From NCBI GenBank assembly GCA_004794655.1, contig SMMW01000622.1, positions 13,024,501 to 13,088,500 of the forward strand: a DNA stretch of 64,000 nucleotides, in the 5' to 3' direction. Positions 51,671 to 64,000 of this stretch are shown here, piece after piece. Position numbers and translations under genes: made by a program. Numbering within the stretch: the stretch's first letter is position 1; each line of letters begins with the position of its first letter. Source of the stretch: Marisa cornuarietis (Eukaryota > Mollusca > Gastropoda > Architaenioglossa > Ampullariidae). The notes beneath the pieces were generated by a model. That model ran no database searches. It was not told where the DNA came from and saw only the letters and a list, made by a program, of their open reading frames with translations.

Positions 51671-52039
51671 CAATATAATTTTCTCGCAAGGTTTAGTCTC
51701 ATTACAGTCAAATTGCCATCACTGTTCCTAAGCTCTACAATGAAAACGACAAGCCTTTCATGCTGACCAAAGATTCTTGTGCCGCATCCGTCATAATGAG
51801 CTCCTTCTTCCAGACCCGGGTGCCACGATTGAGCCACTTAAGATCCGCCTACTTTCATCGTGTCAGGTCGTGTTAAGGATGGACGCATCCCTTTTCAGGA
51901 AGCACAAAATTCCAAATTGGCCTCTGATATACGAAAACTTTCTAATGAGTCGAGTGAGCGAGGCATCTGTTAGTCTACAAGCGGCTTGAATGCTTTAATC
52001 ATCGAAGTTCTTCGTTAATTATACACGGATACAGACAGA

Positions 52040-52052
52040 TCTCTCTCTCTCT

Positions 52053-52123
<71 letters not shown>
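52040..52123 (+). repeat. (CT)n(CA)n compound microsatellite
   Basis: A CT run followed by GC and about 33 CA units, the inverted partner of 51609-51670 with a spacer of about 370 bp. Confidence 0.95.
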
Positions 52124-52128
<5 letters not shown>

Positions 52129-52791
52129 TGCACGCACGCACACACGCGATGAGAAGAAGGAAGGGAGGGAGAGATATACTATTTATGAACATTGTTAGAA
52201 GCCTCGCTTTCGGTTTTGGTCAATTCATTTCTCTTTCATGTATAGTCTCGTGCTGCGTCCGTCACATACGCCGCGCCCTCATCCATCTTGTCGGAGAACA
52301 AAGCAAAAGCTCGATCCAAAAGCCACCAGCGGTGTTTGTCCATTCTGACGTCAGTCAAAGCTGGAGTATACACAATAGACATCGGCAGGAACGTCCTTCC
52401 AGTCACGTGTTTCTGACACGCGGCTTGAAATCATTTTATAATGACTTTCTTCCCTATCTCCGTTTTCGGTCTCTTCCCATTTTCTGCTACAGTGCCTAGG
52501 CTCCAGAAAAGCCTCCTCCGCCATTTTCTGCTTTGCTGCTAGCATGCTTTGAACTTTGAATAGATGCTTAGATTTCACTCCGCCCCTACCCTCAAAAAAC
52601 CCCACGTTAAGTCATAGGAGCTTTCCTTCAGTGTAGAACGCTGGCCTAAGTAGGTGACAAGGGGGTTAGGGAAATTGCAGAATGGGTTCGTGAGAGGTCA
52701 CTTCCCCTGGCTTCACTTCCGTGAACGGCATAACTGTTAAAGTCAACTCTTTTATCTGTCTGTGAGTCCGGTTCCTCTCGTTTGGATGGTG

Positions 52792-52911
<120 letters not shown>

Positions 52912-54701
52912 TTTACGTTCGCTGGGTTCATAGTGAAGATAGTAACGATGCACGAATTTATGAATTATGCGAGCGTACGAGAGGAAGTTTATTAAAGCTT
53001 GAAAATTTTTTTACTCCTACGCTGTTTCCGTACTCGCCCCTTAGCCACGGCCCTATCGGTTTTCGCTCTCTTTCATAGTCTTTTAGAAACCAGCACTCAG
53101 CCTTTGACACAAGAGCACAAAGACATGCTGTGCTATTTCGGGGCAGTGTGTAATGGTTTGCAGTTTAAGACAAAGTTAAAGACTGCACTAATAAAGGTGA
53201 TAGCTTAGCTTCCATCCAGGGTCTTTGATGAGATCTAAGCTGTAATACGAGATACAACATGCCAACGGAAAACTTACCGTGTGAAGTCATAGCTGAAGGA
53301 GTGTACACTGAAGTTCTCGGTAAGTTCTGCGGTTTGAAGGGTCAGGGCACGACAGCTCCGATCGACAATGCTCCAAAGAGATTCTGACCGAGTAAGGATC
53401 TAGCAATAACAGGATTGGGGACCACTTGTCAAAGCCAATCCTTTAAATGAGCATCTCCTTCGGTCAGCTAATGATGCGTTACTAAAGGTTGAAGACAACT
53501 GTAAGTCGGAGTTTCGATACGTGTTTTCCTCGGCGATGCATGTTCTCTTCGCTGTGTTTACCGAAGTACACTTTCAACGTAATATCTGAAACCAGAAAAC
53601 GAAAAGCTGTTGTTCATTTCTTAGTCGTGGAATTGATCTTCACGATCATCGCCAAACTACCATCATCCAGAGATAATAGAAATAATCTCCTCTATTTTAT
53701 GGAAAGCTGTCCTTTATGCAAAATCTTCTTCGTGCTTAATGACTTCTACAGCTGGTACCTCGGATTTTCTTGCTCCTGTGGGTATGATTGTATGGCGGGC
53801 GTCCATTGCAATCCCCGTCTGCAGGGCTTGGCATATTGCTAGGATTACTAGGATTATGAAGAGATTGTGAAAATCAGTTTGGTAAAAATCTTTCTTTGGC
53901 AGAAATAGTCGTAACCATGATCCAGCATAGCTCTCGGGTAAGCACATTAAACCTCATGATTTTTATCTATTCATTATTTTAAGTGAGAGTTTTTTTTTGT
54001 AATAGCAAAGTGCAGCTTTTCTGGCTCAGGTTTAAAGAGTTAATATTCCGCCGGCGAAGATCGATCAAATCAACATTCAACCCCTGTGCGCCGTGCACAT
54101 CCGTTCCACGAAAGGAGCCGGTAAACGACTCACAGGAAGATGGCGCTCGGTGGTCCTGTGGCCGAACATGACCTGCAAGGATCACGAAATAGAATGATTT
54201 GAAAAGGGATAGTGCTTGGCTCTCTCCTCATTCAAGTAAAGAAGAAGAAAGTAAGAAAGAAACTACTAAGGCTGCTACTATTATTATTACTTTGTCTTAC
54301 GCTGCTGCTGCTGCTGCCTGTACCACCACCATTACTGCACTACACTTTGCCTACGACGACAACTGCTGTTCTACCACCAGTGGGGCAGCGCTGACATCAT
54401 CTCTTCTACCACACACATTACCAGTCCCGCCACCTGACAGTGTCCGCTCTAAAACAGCTGAAAGCACACAGACTGGCTGCAAAATGTTATCTTAATTATG
54501 GTTGAAGGAGGAGCAGGAGGTGGAATACATTTTAAAGGGAGGGTCCGTGGGCCAAAAGGCCAGACGCATGGATCAAAACGTCCCAGTTATTTATTACGGT
54601 TAATTAGTAGTGCTGGCTTGCTTTTAACTGGACGTACAAGGGAATTTCAGAGGGAAGTTAATATAATCTTAGTTGAAGTTGGTTTTAGAAGAAGGCATAC
54701 A

Positions 54702-54724
54702 TTCACGCGCTCGCGCGCGCGCGC

Positions 54725-54799
<75 letters not shown>

Positions 54800-54806
54800 C
54801 ACACAG
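54702..54806 (+). repeat. CG/CACG/CA alternating repeat
   Basis: About 100 bp of uninterrupted alternating pyrimidine-purine: a CG-rich start, then GCAC units, then CA units. Such sequence can adopt Z-DNA. Confidence 0.95.
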
Positions 54807-56886
54807 AAAAAAGAAATAACCCCTGACTCCTTCGGTAAAATAAATTAGAAAAGGGGAAACATAAATCGCTGGAAAACAAAAAGCGTCCAATACAAAAACA
54901 AATTAATAAATAAATAAATTCGTTAATCTTAAATTTCGTGAAATTTTTATTTGTAAAAGATATCCCTATTGCTTTGCGAAATGCATTTGGTCAAATGTCA
55001 CCTGTTCATTTTACGCGTCAAATCAAGAGGGCAACAAGTTTGACCCAAGAGTGTCAGGGAAGATAGCCTGCTAGTTTTTCCATGTGATGTCAAGTCTGTG
55101 GATGCTTGACATCATCCCTACCCAATATTTAAAGAACGCTAGGTTTGCTGTGTTTTTTTTAATCAAATATGGGTGAAAGTAAAAAAGTCTAGAATCCGTG
55201 TAGAAGGGACAAAAATGTTTCAAATGTACATTTGAAAGAAAATTGAGAAAAGTTACCTTTATTCATGGCGATTTTAACATAACCAAGAGAAGCAGCCGAA
55301 AATTCAAGGCATAGTATGTATTAATTGTGAGGTAGTAACGGTAGAAGTTTTAGTCAGCGCAAACGAGTGCTGCACACAGAAACACCCAACAGCGCGAAAT
55401 ACCTGTTGGGAGTAAAGAAAATTCAACAATGTCCCGATGTCACGATAAATAAAACCCAAACCCAGCTATTTCATTATCTGTTGACACACGTTTAGAAGGG
55501 ACGATGCAGCGCTAGGAAAAAAGTGATTTGCATACAGAACGTATCCAGAATCAGAATCAAGGATTCGTATGCTCAAATGTGTCTGCGAACCTTTCTTGCA
55601 CTTAAACCCCGTTACGCCAACCTATTCTGTAAATGAAATTACTGAGCAGAGACTGAAATACCTCTGTTGAGTCGAGGAATATTTTCAGGCTAGTAAACAC
55701 AGACGACACTGTAAAGAAAAATATTATTTTGTGACGTTTTGTAAAATGTCTCGTCAATACGAAAAAATGTTTTGGACAGAGAAAGATTTCTTCAACGGAA
55801 AAGACATTTAACAGCTGAAATGTTCAAAATCTTAAGGGAAGTGGAGCTGTCGGCATGAATATCGGGGTTTCCCGCTGCCCCCCCTTCCCCACCTCCGAAG
55901 AAAGAGGTGACACTCGCTAAATGTATGGTTGTGAATTGTTTACAGATTTATTTTCCACGCTAGAGGAAATGAACAGAAAATGCCTAATTCTGCAGAAAGC
56001 AAGCACTCCGACAGTGAATCTTTGAATAAGTCATCGATCTCACAACACTTAATGGAAGAGTGTTCCATGAAACCTGGAGCGCAATAAGATGGAGTTCGTA
56101 AGTTTTCTTTCTCTTTCTGCTTGTGTCTGTCTGTCTGTCTGTCTGTCCCCTTTTCTCTCTCTTTGTCCTACACACAGCCACCCCTCCCATACACATCCTC
56201 CCTCTTATTCAGAGCAACAGCGTGTCATAGGCGAACAACCAAGAAAGAAAAATAATGTTGACGCCATGGTTAAAATATTTAAAACCGGAGAGTGGTTCAC
56301 TTTCCAGGATGTTCTATGAGATCGGTCTTATTGAGAAAACTTATGACTGTTTATTTCTCGTTCATTGATTTATTTCAACCTATATCAGTGGTGTAGTAAA
56401 GATCATCACTAGCTCACAAGCCAAGGGCTAATGTGTTTTAAGTCCTACAGCCATCCACCCCTTGTTAACTTCGTCATTGTTATCAACACTTGGATCCATT
56501 GAACGTGAAGACGAGGATCATCAATGATCTTCAAGGAGGCTGGTTCGAACCCATTGATGTAACATCTCTTGTTGACGGTAAATCACGCAGAGCTCAAACG
56601 TTAAGGGCATAAATCTTTCTTTTCTTTCAAAGACCGTAAGCCTGCCGCGAGACTCAAAGAATTTCTGGATGAACGACGAAGTGTTTAGCGTATACCCATG
56701 GCGTTGACAATACAGGGTTCTGTGCAACAGATATTTGGCTGCGAGAAACGGTAAAGTAACACACATTATCTTACATTATTGGCAAAAGATGAAGGAAACT
56801 TTCTTTTTCTCTTGCATATGTTATTCCTTCTAAGTCCCTTTCTTGTTTGATTTATACTCAACACTTTTTATTCCAATTTTACAGTT

Positions 56887-57066
56887 TGTTTTTAGGATGT
56901 GGGCATATGTGCGAGGTAAATGTCAAGAAAGCTTTCCCAGATGGTACCCATGCCATTTTAAACCCAGCCATGTAGAGATTTACGAAGAAAGAGAATTGAA
57001 ATACGGCACACATTACTATGCTGTTCAGCATTTAAGACCAGCAAAAGAAATTTATGAAGAAAATTA
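56887..57066 (+). CDS. Exon-like open frame of unknown identity
   Basis: An open frame reading VFRMWAYVRGKCQESF, then RWYPCHFKPSHVEIYE and HYYAVQHLRPAKEIYEEN before TAA. It follows pyrimidine-rich sequence ending in TTTACAG (56884) and a second AG at 56896. The composition (many Tyr, His, Trp, Cys, Lys) is more protein-like than chance frames nearby. No family was recognised and no partner exon was found upstream. It could be the last exon of an unrecognised gene or part of an old repeat. Confidence 0.3.
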
Positions 57067-57114
57067 ATGCATAAACAAAATCATATCATATATACATATT
57101 ATTTATATGAACAA

Positions 57115-57200
57115 AAAAGGAAAGAAAGAAAGGAATGAACAACAATGAGAAAGAAAGGAGGGAAGGAAGGAAAGAAGGATGGAAAGAAGGAAGGAAGGAT
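57115..57200 (+). repeat. AAGG-type purine-rich repeat
   Basis: GGAAAGAAAG and GGAAGGAAGG units with interruptions directly after the unidentified exon-like frame. Confidence 0.85.
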
Positions 57201-57379
57201 CACACCCAGAGCCAGAAAACGCCACCATTACTATCAGAAGGAGAAGCCAGCTGTGAACAGGGCGGACGGGCGAGTCAGCGGATTGTCGAGCTGCTGACGA
57301 CTTGATCATCAAGGACATTTCGTCAATATTTATCCTCCCATCTTCTCAATTGAGAAAGCTTGCCAGTTATCATAAGAAC

Positions 57380-58300
57380 GCCCTTCCTGCTGATGGCATC
57401 TACTCAAGCTGCTGACATGCCGGGTCTGGGAGTTCCAGCTGACATACTGGGTCCGGGAGTTCCAGCTAACATGCTGGGTCCGTTTCTCACGCACCGTTTC
57501 TCGTCGCTGGCGTACCATGACTTGACATCACCATGGTGTACCGTTGTCACGGTTTTCCCCCATGGTCTCGACCGGCCATTCACCTTTTAGCTTTCTTCCC
57601 CCTTTTACCAGCTGCAACCGTAGACCTCCCCCCCCCAGATTCAAAAGGGTCCTCTTCATGGCATCCAGGGTTGTCCTCATTCACAAATTCTGAATTCTGT
57701 CTAGATTTCTACTATGCATCTTGGCTGCTGCTGTCAAAGTACTGACTCCATATTCCAAAACAGGACAGACCACTTCTGCTAACCGCGATCGTGGAGAAAG
57801 CAGCGGATCCATCTGTACATCCTTTCGGCCACTCCACTGTAAGCAGCTTCAGCACGAGGCCATCACACCACACTTTGTCAAAAGCTGTTGTCGTGTCAAA
57901 GAAAATAGCAACGATTTTCAATTTCAGGTTCGATCTCTTGAACGATGAGTGCCAGCTGGTCTTCTATGCTGCTGTTTTTCCTATAGCCAGTCTGCGCCAG
58001 AAAAAGAATATTGTGGTCTTCAAAGAAGGACAGAAATCTCGTATTTAGTATCTTTGTTGACCCTTTTCCAAGACGCTAGAACGGTGCTTGATTTCCACAA
58101 CTCACTGAAGATGTCAAACAGTGTTTTTATAGAGAGGGGCCACAGGTGCTTTAGCATGAAGTTTGTGATATCGGAGAAGGTCTTCCACTTCTTTCATCTG
58201 AATGATGCTATTCATGCATTTCTCAGTGTACTGTATGTTTTAGGATCTGCCTGGTTTTCTTTCTGGGGACTTTGAGTTTGATGGCTTATCTTTGACAGGC
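57380..58300 (-). mobile_element. Jockey/CR1-like LINE RT fragment
   Basis: Minus-strand frames read LSFFEDHNILFLAQTGYRKN, SSIEDQLALIVQEIE, then after a frameshift FFDTTTAFDKVWCDGLVLKL and downstream VLEYGVSTLTAAAKMHSRN. The RT motif A (F-D-x-x-x-A-F-D) is recognisable. Upstream parts (to about 58900) may also belong to it. Confidence 0.75.
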
Positions 58301-58309
58301 AATTGGCTG

Positions 58310-59929
58310 CTTTCCTTGGGTAAAAAGTTCTTCTGACTAGGACAGTATTCGTTATTTCTGGATTATCATCATTAGGTAGCTTGATGAGCTTCTAAAGGTG
58401 TTTAGTGTCTTTGTCCATATTTAAAGAAGAAGTATATTTCATGCCATGTGACTCGAGTTTGCGTAATTTGTTTTGTTCTATGTATTCTGCTTTGGTTTGT
58501 TGTGGGCTGCTGCGTTTTCATCAGAAAGAGCCATATATTTTCTGTATTGGCTGACTGAGTTGGCTGACTGTGTTGCGCAATTGTTAACCTAGGATGACCT
58601 TTCAACCTTCGTTTCTCTCGGGGTTTAGTTTTTTTAGCTGTATCTAGGATTGCCTTTGTGAACAGTGCAACTTTTCTTATCTGCAGCAGATGCCTTAAAT
58701 TTAGGTTCTTGGAGTTTTCATCTGTTGTTTTCTGTACTTAGGACTGATGCCATGCTCGGTATAGAGGGTGACAGGCTTGTGGTCACTTTTTCCCAGCTGC
58801 TGCTCCTCCTGTCGTCGACGGATTTTGGCTGTATTAGGGCTGCGGTCCAATCGGCAAATGGTCTAATCGACCGGCCCCCGATCGAGCAGGCCTATATCAA
58901 CCTAGGCAGACAAGGACAAAGTCAGGAATACATCATACTGACGTAGGTGCGCAGGTGGGACAGACGTCCACGACTTCAATTACTTGTCCTGAGGCGTCGT
59001 CTCGACAAGCACCCCTCTTGGTATGATACCCCGACACTGATTCTCTACAAGTAACAATCTGTTACAGAAAGGTGAAAGTTCGAAGAATCGGACGATATCA
59101 TTACAGGTAAATGAAATGTGGACCATGGAAGTCAGCAAGGGCAAACACTATTTTTATTCTTTCTTTGGCGTCTGCAGTGCCAGCATCTTTCTTTTCTAAT
59201 CTTGCAAGCTTCTTGCAACAGCTTTTACCGAAATTATAGCTCTACTGCATAATAGATCTAAGTACAAAGCTTTATGTTTTCTTTAAGCAGCCACTTTTAT
59301 TTTGAAGAGCGAGGACAACTCAACGTAACTTGACAACCATGTCTCAAAGAGCGGTGAAGTATCAGGAAGAACTTGAATTCCTGCATTCACGCCCAGCAGG
59401 AAACTGTTTTAAAATGTTGTGCTGAATAAGTCATGAAACCCTTTAATGTTTATCTTATAAAAAAACGACAGAAAGACATAAAACAAATCACAGTTATAAA
59501 AATGTAAATATTTAAAATATCCTAACACGCAAAAAAATTCGTATAAAGGAAACATTTCAAAAACAACTGAAAGCTTTTAGCCAGGATCGAAGTTAGAGAA
59601 ATGATGATAAAAATAACCGTAAAGTTTCACAGAATTTACAGACATCAGAAATGTCTGACCATGACAGCTACCAGACAAAAATCTCGCTTTTATGGACAAT
59701 AAAAGTGCTGTGAGAACCTGCAGGCAACTGAACTGATGAATATTTTTGTAGGAAGAAGCACGCTGCAGTAAGTAGTTTAGAAAGTTTAATCATCATTCGA
59801 GGTAAAGATTTTAGTCATTCTCCACGTATGTAATAACAAATGAAAAAATGGTAACATAAGAAAAGAAAAAAAGTAACGGCGAAAGTCGTCCTCCAACCTT
59901 TTACGGGTCTTTGGGGTGGTGGTGGTAGG
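58310..59929. other. Spacer, possibly further LINE remnants
   Basis: 58310-58940 may be the 5' part of the antisense LINE. From 58950 to 59900 nothing was recognised. Confidence 0.4.
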
Positions 59930-60127
59930 GGGGAGGTGAGGTGTTAGAGATCTCACTTTTCCCGGGGCAAGATCGCCTTAACTTTCCCAACCGTCTAAGG
60001 AGTCAGGTACCCATTTCTGACAGCTGGGTCTACTGGGGGAAGGTTTTTTTTTACATGGGCATCGATCATGCTCTCCTTCAGGTTTGGAAGCCAGCGATCT
60101 CACCACTCGGCTGTCTGCTGCTCCCGC
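59930..60127 (-). mobile_element. tRNA-derived SINE
   Basis: On the minus strand the 5' end reads GGAGCAGCAGACAGCCGAGTGGTGAGAT-like sequence, resembling a Ser/Leu tRNA A box (CCGAGTGG), then a B-box-like GATCGATGCCC. The body has the ATGGGTACCTGACTCC block and ends in AAAAGTGAG. A body fragment of similar sequence is at 11090-11250. Confidence 0.6.
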
Positions 60128-60570
60128 CTTAAAAAAAAGTGGAAGGCACGAAAAAAGGAGAATTGCTGGTGGTTGTGGAGGAGATGAAGATGAAAACATG
60201 AACAAATGAACTCTGCACCCCTCTGATATTTAAAAACACCTTCGAAGTAAAAAGAGAATCATTTAGACAACAACATATCCATTATTAGTAATTATTACAG
60301 ACTTCAGCAGATCCCGCTGATACCACAGTCTTGTGTGTCGCTTAGCGATTAAGACACGTTTTGAGAAAGGGGTCGTTAGGCTATTTTGTCCTTGTGTGAA
60401 GATTACAGAGTGTATTTACACAAACACAGTTGTTCATTATCATGTGTTCTGTAATACGTGTATGTGCTGTACTTTTATACGACTGGCAGCGCAGTAGGTG
60501 TGTTGTCACCACCACCACTACCACGTGAGAACTACCATGTGCGACGACATTACGACGACTGTGACGTCAC

Positions 60571-60852
60571 TAGGCGACAAGAATTATCAGTTCTATTACG
60601 ATCTAATGGCGCCACCATTACTAGGTGATGGGATTTTTTCAGTTCTATTATAATCTGATGACCCCAGCGTCTTTAGGTGATAGTTTCAGCTTCACCATTC
60701 GTTTATGGCGCCACAAGTTCATAGGAATTATTCAGCTTCTTTATAATTTTATGGCTCCATCAAGTCAAAGGAATTATTCAGGTTCGTTGTAATTTTATGG
60801 CGTCACCAGGTCATAGGAATCGTTCAGATTCATCATAATTTATGGCGCCACC
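60571..60852 (+). repeat. Degenerate minisatellite, about 47-bp period
   Basis: About six units share the order AGG(T/A)...ATTATTCAG, TTC, T(A/G)TAAT and TTATGGCGCCACCA-type block. The GGCGCCACC or diverged form appears near 60609, 60660, 60708, 60753, 60798 and 60843. Units differ by several bases, so the array is old. Confidence 0.75.
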
Positions 60853-63800
60853 GTCGTCTGTGCGGTCCGTCGTTGACCGAAACATCGCCTGACTAGTTTA
60901 TCTGCCTTCCTACCTTCCTAATGCTTGGTCAAAAGCTTGCTATCATGACATTTCTCCCACCACTTCCTCAGGCTCGTTAAGAAACAGTGTAATGCGTAAT
61001 TACATCCTCACCTGGCGCCCTCTGGTGTCTCTAAAATACCATGAAAATGTCACCTCAGCACGACTACTGCCTGCGCCTTTGCGGGGTCCGCACTTAACGA
61101 TGTCAATCACGGAACCAAAATCTGAGGTGAATTCGACGCCTGGTCATCAGACCACTATCATCAAGTAACTTGTAATGTGCACAATTTGCGAATGCGCGGG
61201 ATGCAAAAATCTTTAGCCAGGACCTGCCATCGAATGTCGCAAAGAATCTTAGGTCTTAGTCCAGATAGTGATCAAATTGGGGGGAAAAACGGCTAAAGGG
61301 AAGATGCTGACATGCAGAAGAAGACGTCGCAATTAAGATTAAATTAATGGCATGACATTTCTTTAACGAGAAGTAGTGTCGTTTTTGTAAATAAAGAGCC
61401 GTAAACGGGCGAGGATGGCCTCATCTGTCACTGTTTCTTGCTTGGACTTCTCTTCTGTATTGAGGTTTCGAGGCTGGTCTCCGCTAAACGTCTGCAATAT
61501 CTTGTAGTAAGAGGTCTCTGTTCACACGAAGAGGTTGATGGAAAGCTACTTCTTAGGCGTAACCCACCCCTTGTATAAGAAAGACTCGTGATTTACGCGT
61601 GATCAAACTATGTAAAATTGAAAAAGCTCGTTTTAGGGTTCTAAAATGATAAAATAAATAACAAATAAATAAAACACCGTCTAAATAAGCAAAACCTAAT
61701 CGCTTGAGGTTTAGTTGATTTCTGCTGTGTCGATGAACTCTTAATGGAATCTTTAAATAGTGGAGACCGCCAATGTTTGCATGGGAATATGACAGGGAAA
61801 AAAATACTGTTTCGAAAGAAGTGGTGGTCTGGTTTTATTTTGTTTGATTTTGTTCTCTAGATGACGAGTCTTTCACAGTGCTGAACTTTCGAAAATTCTT
61901 TTAGTTGTCATTTTGCCCTGTGCCTATGCCAAGTGTCAAAATGTTGCATGAGCGAGATGCAAGAAAAAGGATCCAAGGATGTAAAGTCTTCCACATGATT
62001 CAAAGCAGGGTCGAAAGGCCCATAGAACCGCTTGGAAGTGCTTGCTCAACATGGCCGCCGTGAATCAACAGCCAATGTAAAGATAACACTGTGAAGGACG
62101 GAAAATACATTTCGAACTATTCGTGTTAGTGCTAAAAAAATTTAAATCGAATGCAAAGACTGGCGTCCCATTAACAGCACAGAAATCTTTACATGCACAT
62201 GCTCTGGTGCTAGAAACGACAAAGAACAGGTCTACTTGTATCAGTGACAAGAATGAAAAAAATGAAAGGATAAAATGTGCACATGAACATGAGCAAGCCG
62301 ATTTAAGACAAAATAACGTGGCCCAACAAAAGCAGAGCCATTTAGTGCTAGCTCTGAAAGGTTTATAAAGTTCATTAATTTATTCTGTGCATTTATAAAC
62401 TCCACGAAAAATCTAGAATAAAGGACCGTGAAGCTTATCCTTACCTTGTAACTAGCACTTGCTTTTTTGTAACTTGTAACTGAGCACACTTCCTAAGTTA
62501 TAATTGCCCACTGAGATTAATCAAATTGCTCATATTTTATTTGTCATGCTGTTTAAACCCACTTTGTTTTCTTTTTTAAATTGTTTGAGATTACAATTAA
62601 ATTATTTTGTTGACATTATTATTGCATTTTATTCCAGTTTCTGCGAGGTATCCAGATTCTACAACATACGTATACACATTGTGGAGATGAATGTGACTAT
62701 CATTACGCATATAAAACTGTTGACGTTTTGCGAATTTGCGCATTACTCATGGTCCTGAGAGGCATAAATTGCGAGTCATCATTTAGAGAGCATAGGATCT
62801 TGAGTCGACATCAGTGCCTCTGGGGCAAAGGCTGTCGTGGGTACAGGGAGCAAGCCTTGCAACAGTAAAGAACCAGTAAGTGGGGTCCATTAACTGCTGG
62901 CAACGTGGTAGAATGTCAAGTTCCAGCTAACGCCGTTAGTGACGGCTGGTAAGTCACATGACCACGCTGACTGACAGATCAACTAAGCGGGTGCTAGGCT
63001 GGGAAAATGTTTTCCCTTCAAGGGTGGTCAATAAGAGCCTAGCTGCTGTGTACTTGTCGATACCACAGCGGTCGAAGGTTGTTTTTCTGGCCATGTGTCG
63101 AGATTGAGTAAACTGTAGGTATCAGGGCATGTCCGCGAGTTGGGGGACCTGTCTGCCACATATCTTGGGGCGCAAACCTCCTCCGAGCTCCTTGCAGTTC
63201 AGTTCACGCCTGTCGCCACGTGGAGGCAACAAAGAACTCTGTGGAAAAGCTTGATTTACTGGCAGGAAGAGTGCTGAGAGCAAGATTGATATCCAGCAAT
63301 GAGATCGGAAAGCGAGACGGATAAAGGAAGCAGACCCTTTGCCGACACACTAGATGCATTTCACCTTCATTTTACAGACAACAAAAGACTGAAAATATCG
63401 TCTACTTTTATTGCCATCATGTAGGTGAAATGTCTTTGTGGGTGAGTACCTGTATGCAGTATGAAGATCGGGCCAATACAGAGCCAGTTTTCAATTTCAA
63501 TATTGGCCTAAAATAAATTGAATCAAGACGGGAGGTGCACACTGGGCCAGGATAAGCCAACATTGGATCATTATTTTAGCAGTCCTCCATGGATTTAACT
63601 TCTTGCAAAATTTCAGTCAAGTATAGCTCGACCAATAGAGTTGGTATAGTTGGTATTGGCATAGCAGATGTAGTTGGAAACATTTGTACCAAGATAGAAG
63701 GCGTATAGTGGGGCAGAATGGACAAACGTTGTACTAATATTTCACCAATAATTGATTCATCATGGATCCATCTTTACAACACCGTCAGTCTAGTATAAAT

Positions 63801-64000
63801 CAACTTTGCACTTCCAGTAAAGTGAGCAGTAAAGGTCCATGATGCCCGGGCATATCAGGACTTTATCTGTGGTATAGGAGCTATACTAACTTCCAGTGCC
63901 TCTTCCCGTCTATTGATACCATACAAAAATAATTCTTAGCTTGGATGCCAGGTAGGGAACAAAGCTGAAACGTGCCAGAACTAACCATTGATTTGATAAC
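60853..64000. other. Right end of the window, no gene recognised
   Basis: 60853-62800 is AT-rich without supported features. A GC-richer block at 62820-63330 may be the 5' region of a retrotransposon (judged by style only). No tRNA or coding exon was found to the end. Confidence 0.4.

Noticed and set aside
54212..54495. Leu-rich or Ala/Thr-rich frames as a membrane protein
   Set aside because: They come from a CTG/CCA simple-sequence patch.

Overview
This is animal nuclear DNA. All recognised host genes are split by GT-AG introns, the sequence is AT-rich, and the spaces between exons are full of non-LTR retrotransposon pieces, small DNA transposons and microsatellites. Four conserved genes can be read exon by exon: BECN1 (Beclin 1), a DDX5/DDX17-type DEAD-box helicase, GUK1 (guanylate kinase) and TSFM (mitochondrial elongation factor Ts). 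The style of the LINE and SINE sequences suggests a lophotrochozoan, most likely a mollusc. That assignment is inference and was not tested by any search.

Layout, left to right. (1) 1-7979, minus strand: the first seven coding exons of BECN1; the coiled-coil and C-terminal exons lie beyond the left edge. Its introns hold CR1-like and RTE-like LINE fragments. (2) 8.2-13 kb: intergenic DNA with a vertebrate-type telomere repeat block, a direct duplication, a roughly 530-bp foldback element, retroelement tails and a hAT MITE. (3) 13.05-28.27 kb, minus strand: the DDX5/17 helicase, with all core motifs intact; a Tigger-like MITE lies in one intron and a mariner inside a LINE in another. (4) 28.4-33.7 kb: repeat-rich spacer with a LINE split by a solo LTR, an orphan THAP-domain exon and tandem CR1-like copies. 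(5) 35.5-39.24 kb, plus strand: GUK1, seven coding exons. (6) 42.07-46.54 kb, minus strand: TSFM, six coding exons, convergent with GUK1. (7) 46.7-64 kb: no recognised host gene. It holds antisense LINE fragments, long microsatellites (one pair forming an inverted repeat), a degenerate minisatellite, a tRNA-derived SINE and one unrecognised exon-like ORF.

The four genes are housekeeping genes in different processes (autophagy initiation, nuclear RNA remodelling, GMP phosphorylation, mitochondrial translation). Nothing suggests an operon or shared pathway. I did not find an obvious new biological system. The observations most worth checking are a changed BH3 signature in Beclin, a regularly spaced cysteine insertion in EF-Ts, a sequence block shared by the 5' flanks of BECN1 and the helicase gene, a THAP exon lacking a zinc ligand, and several transposon-in-transposon insertions with clean target-site duplications.
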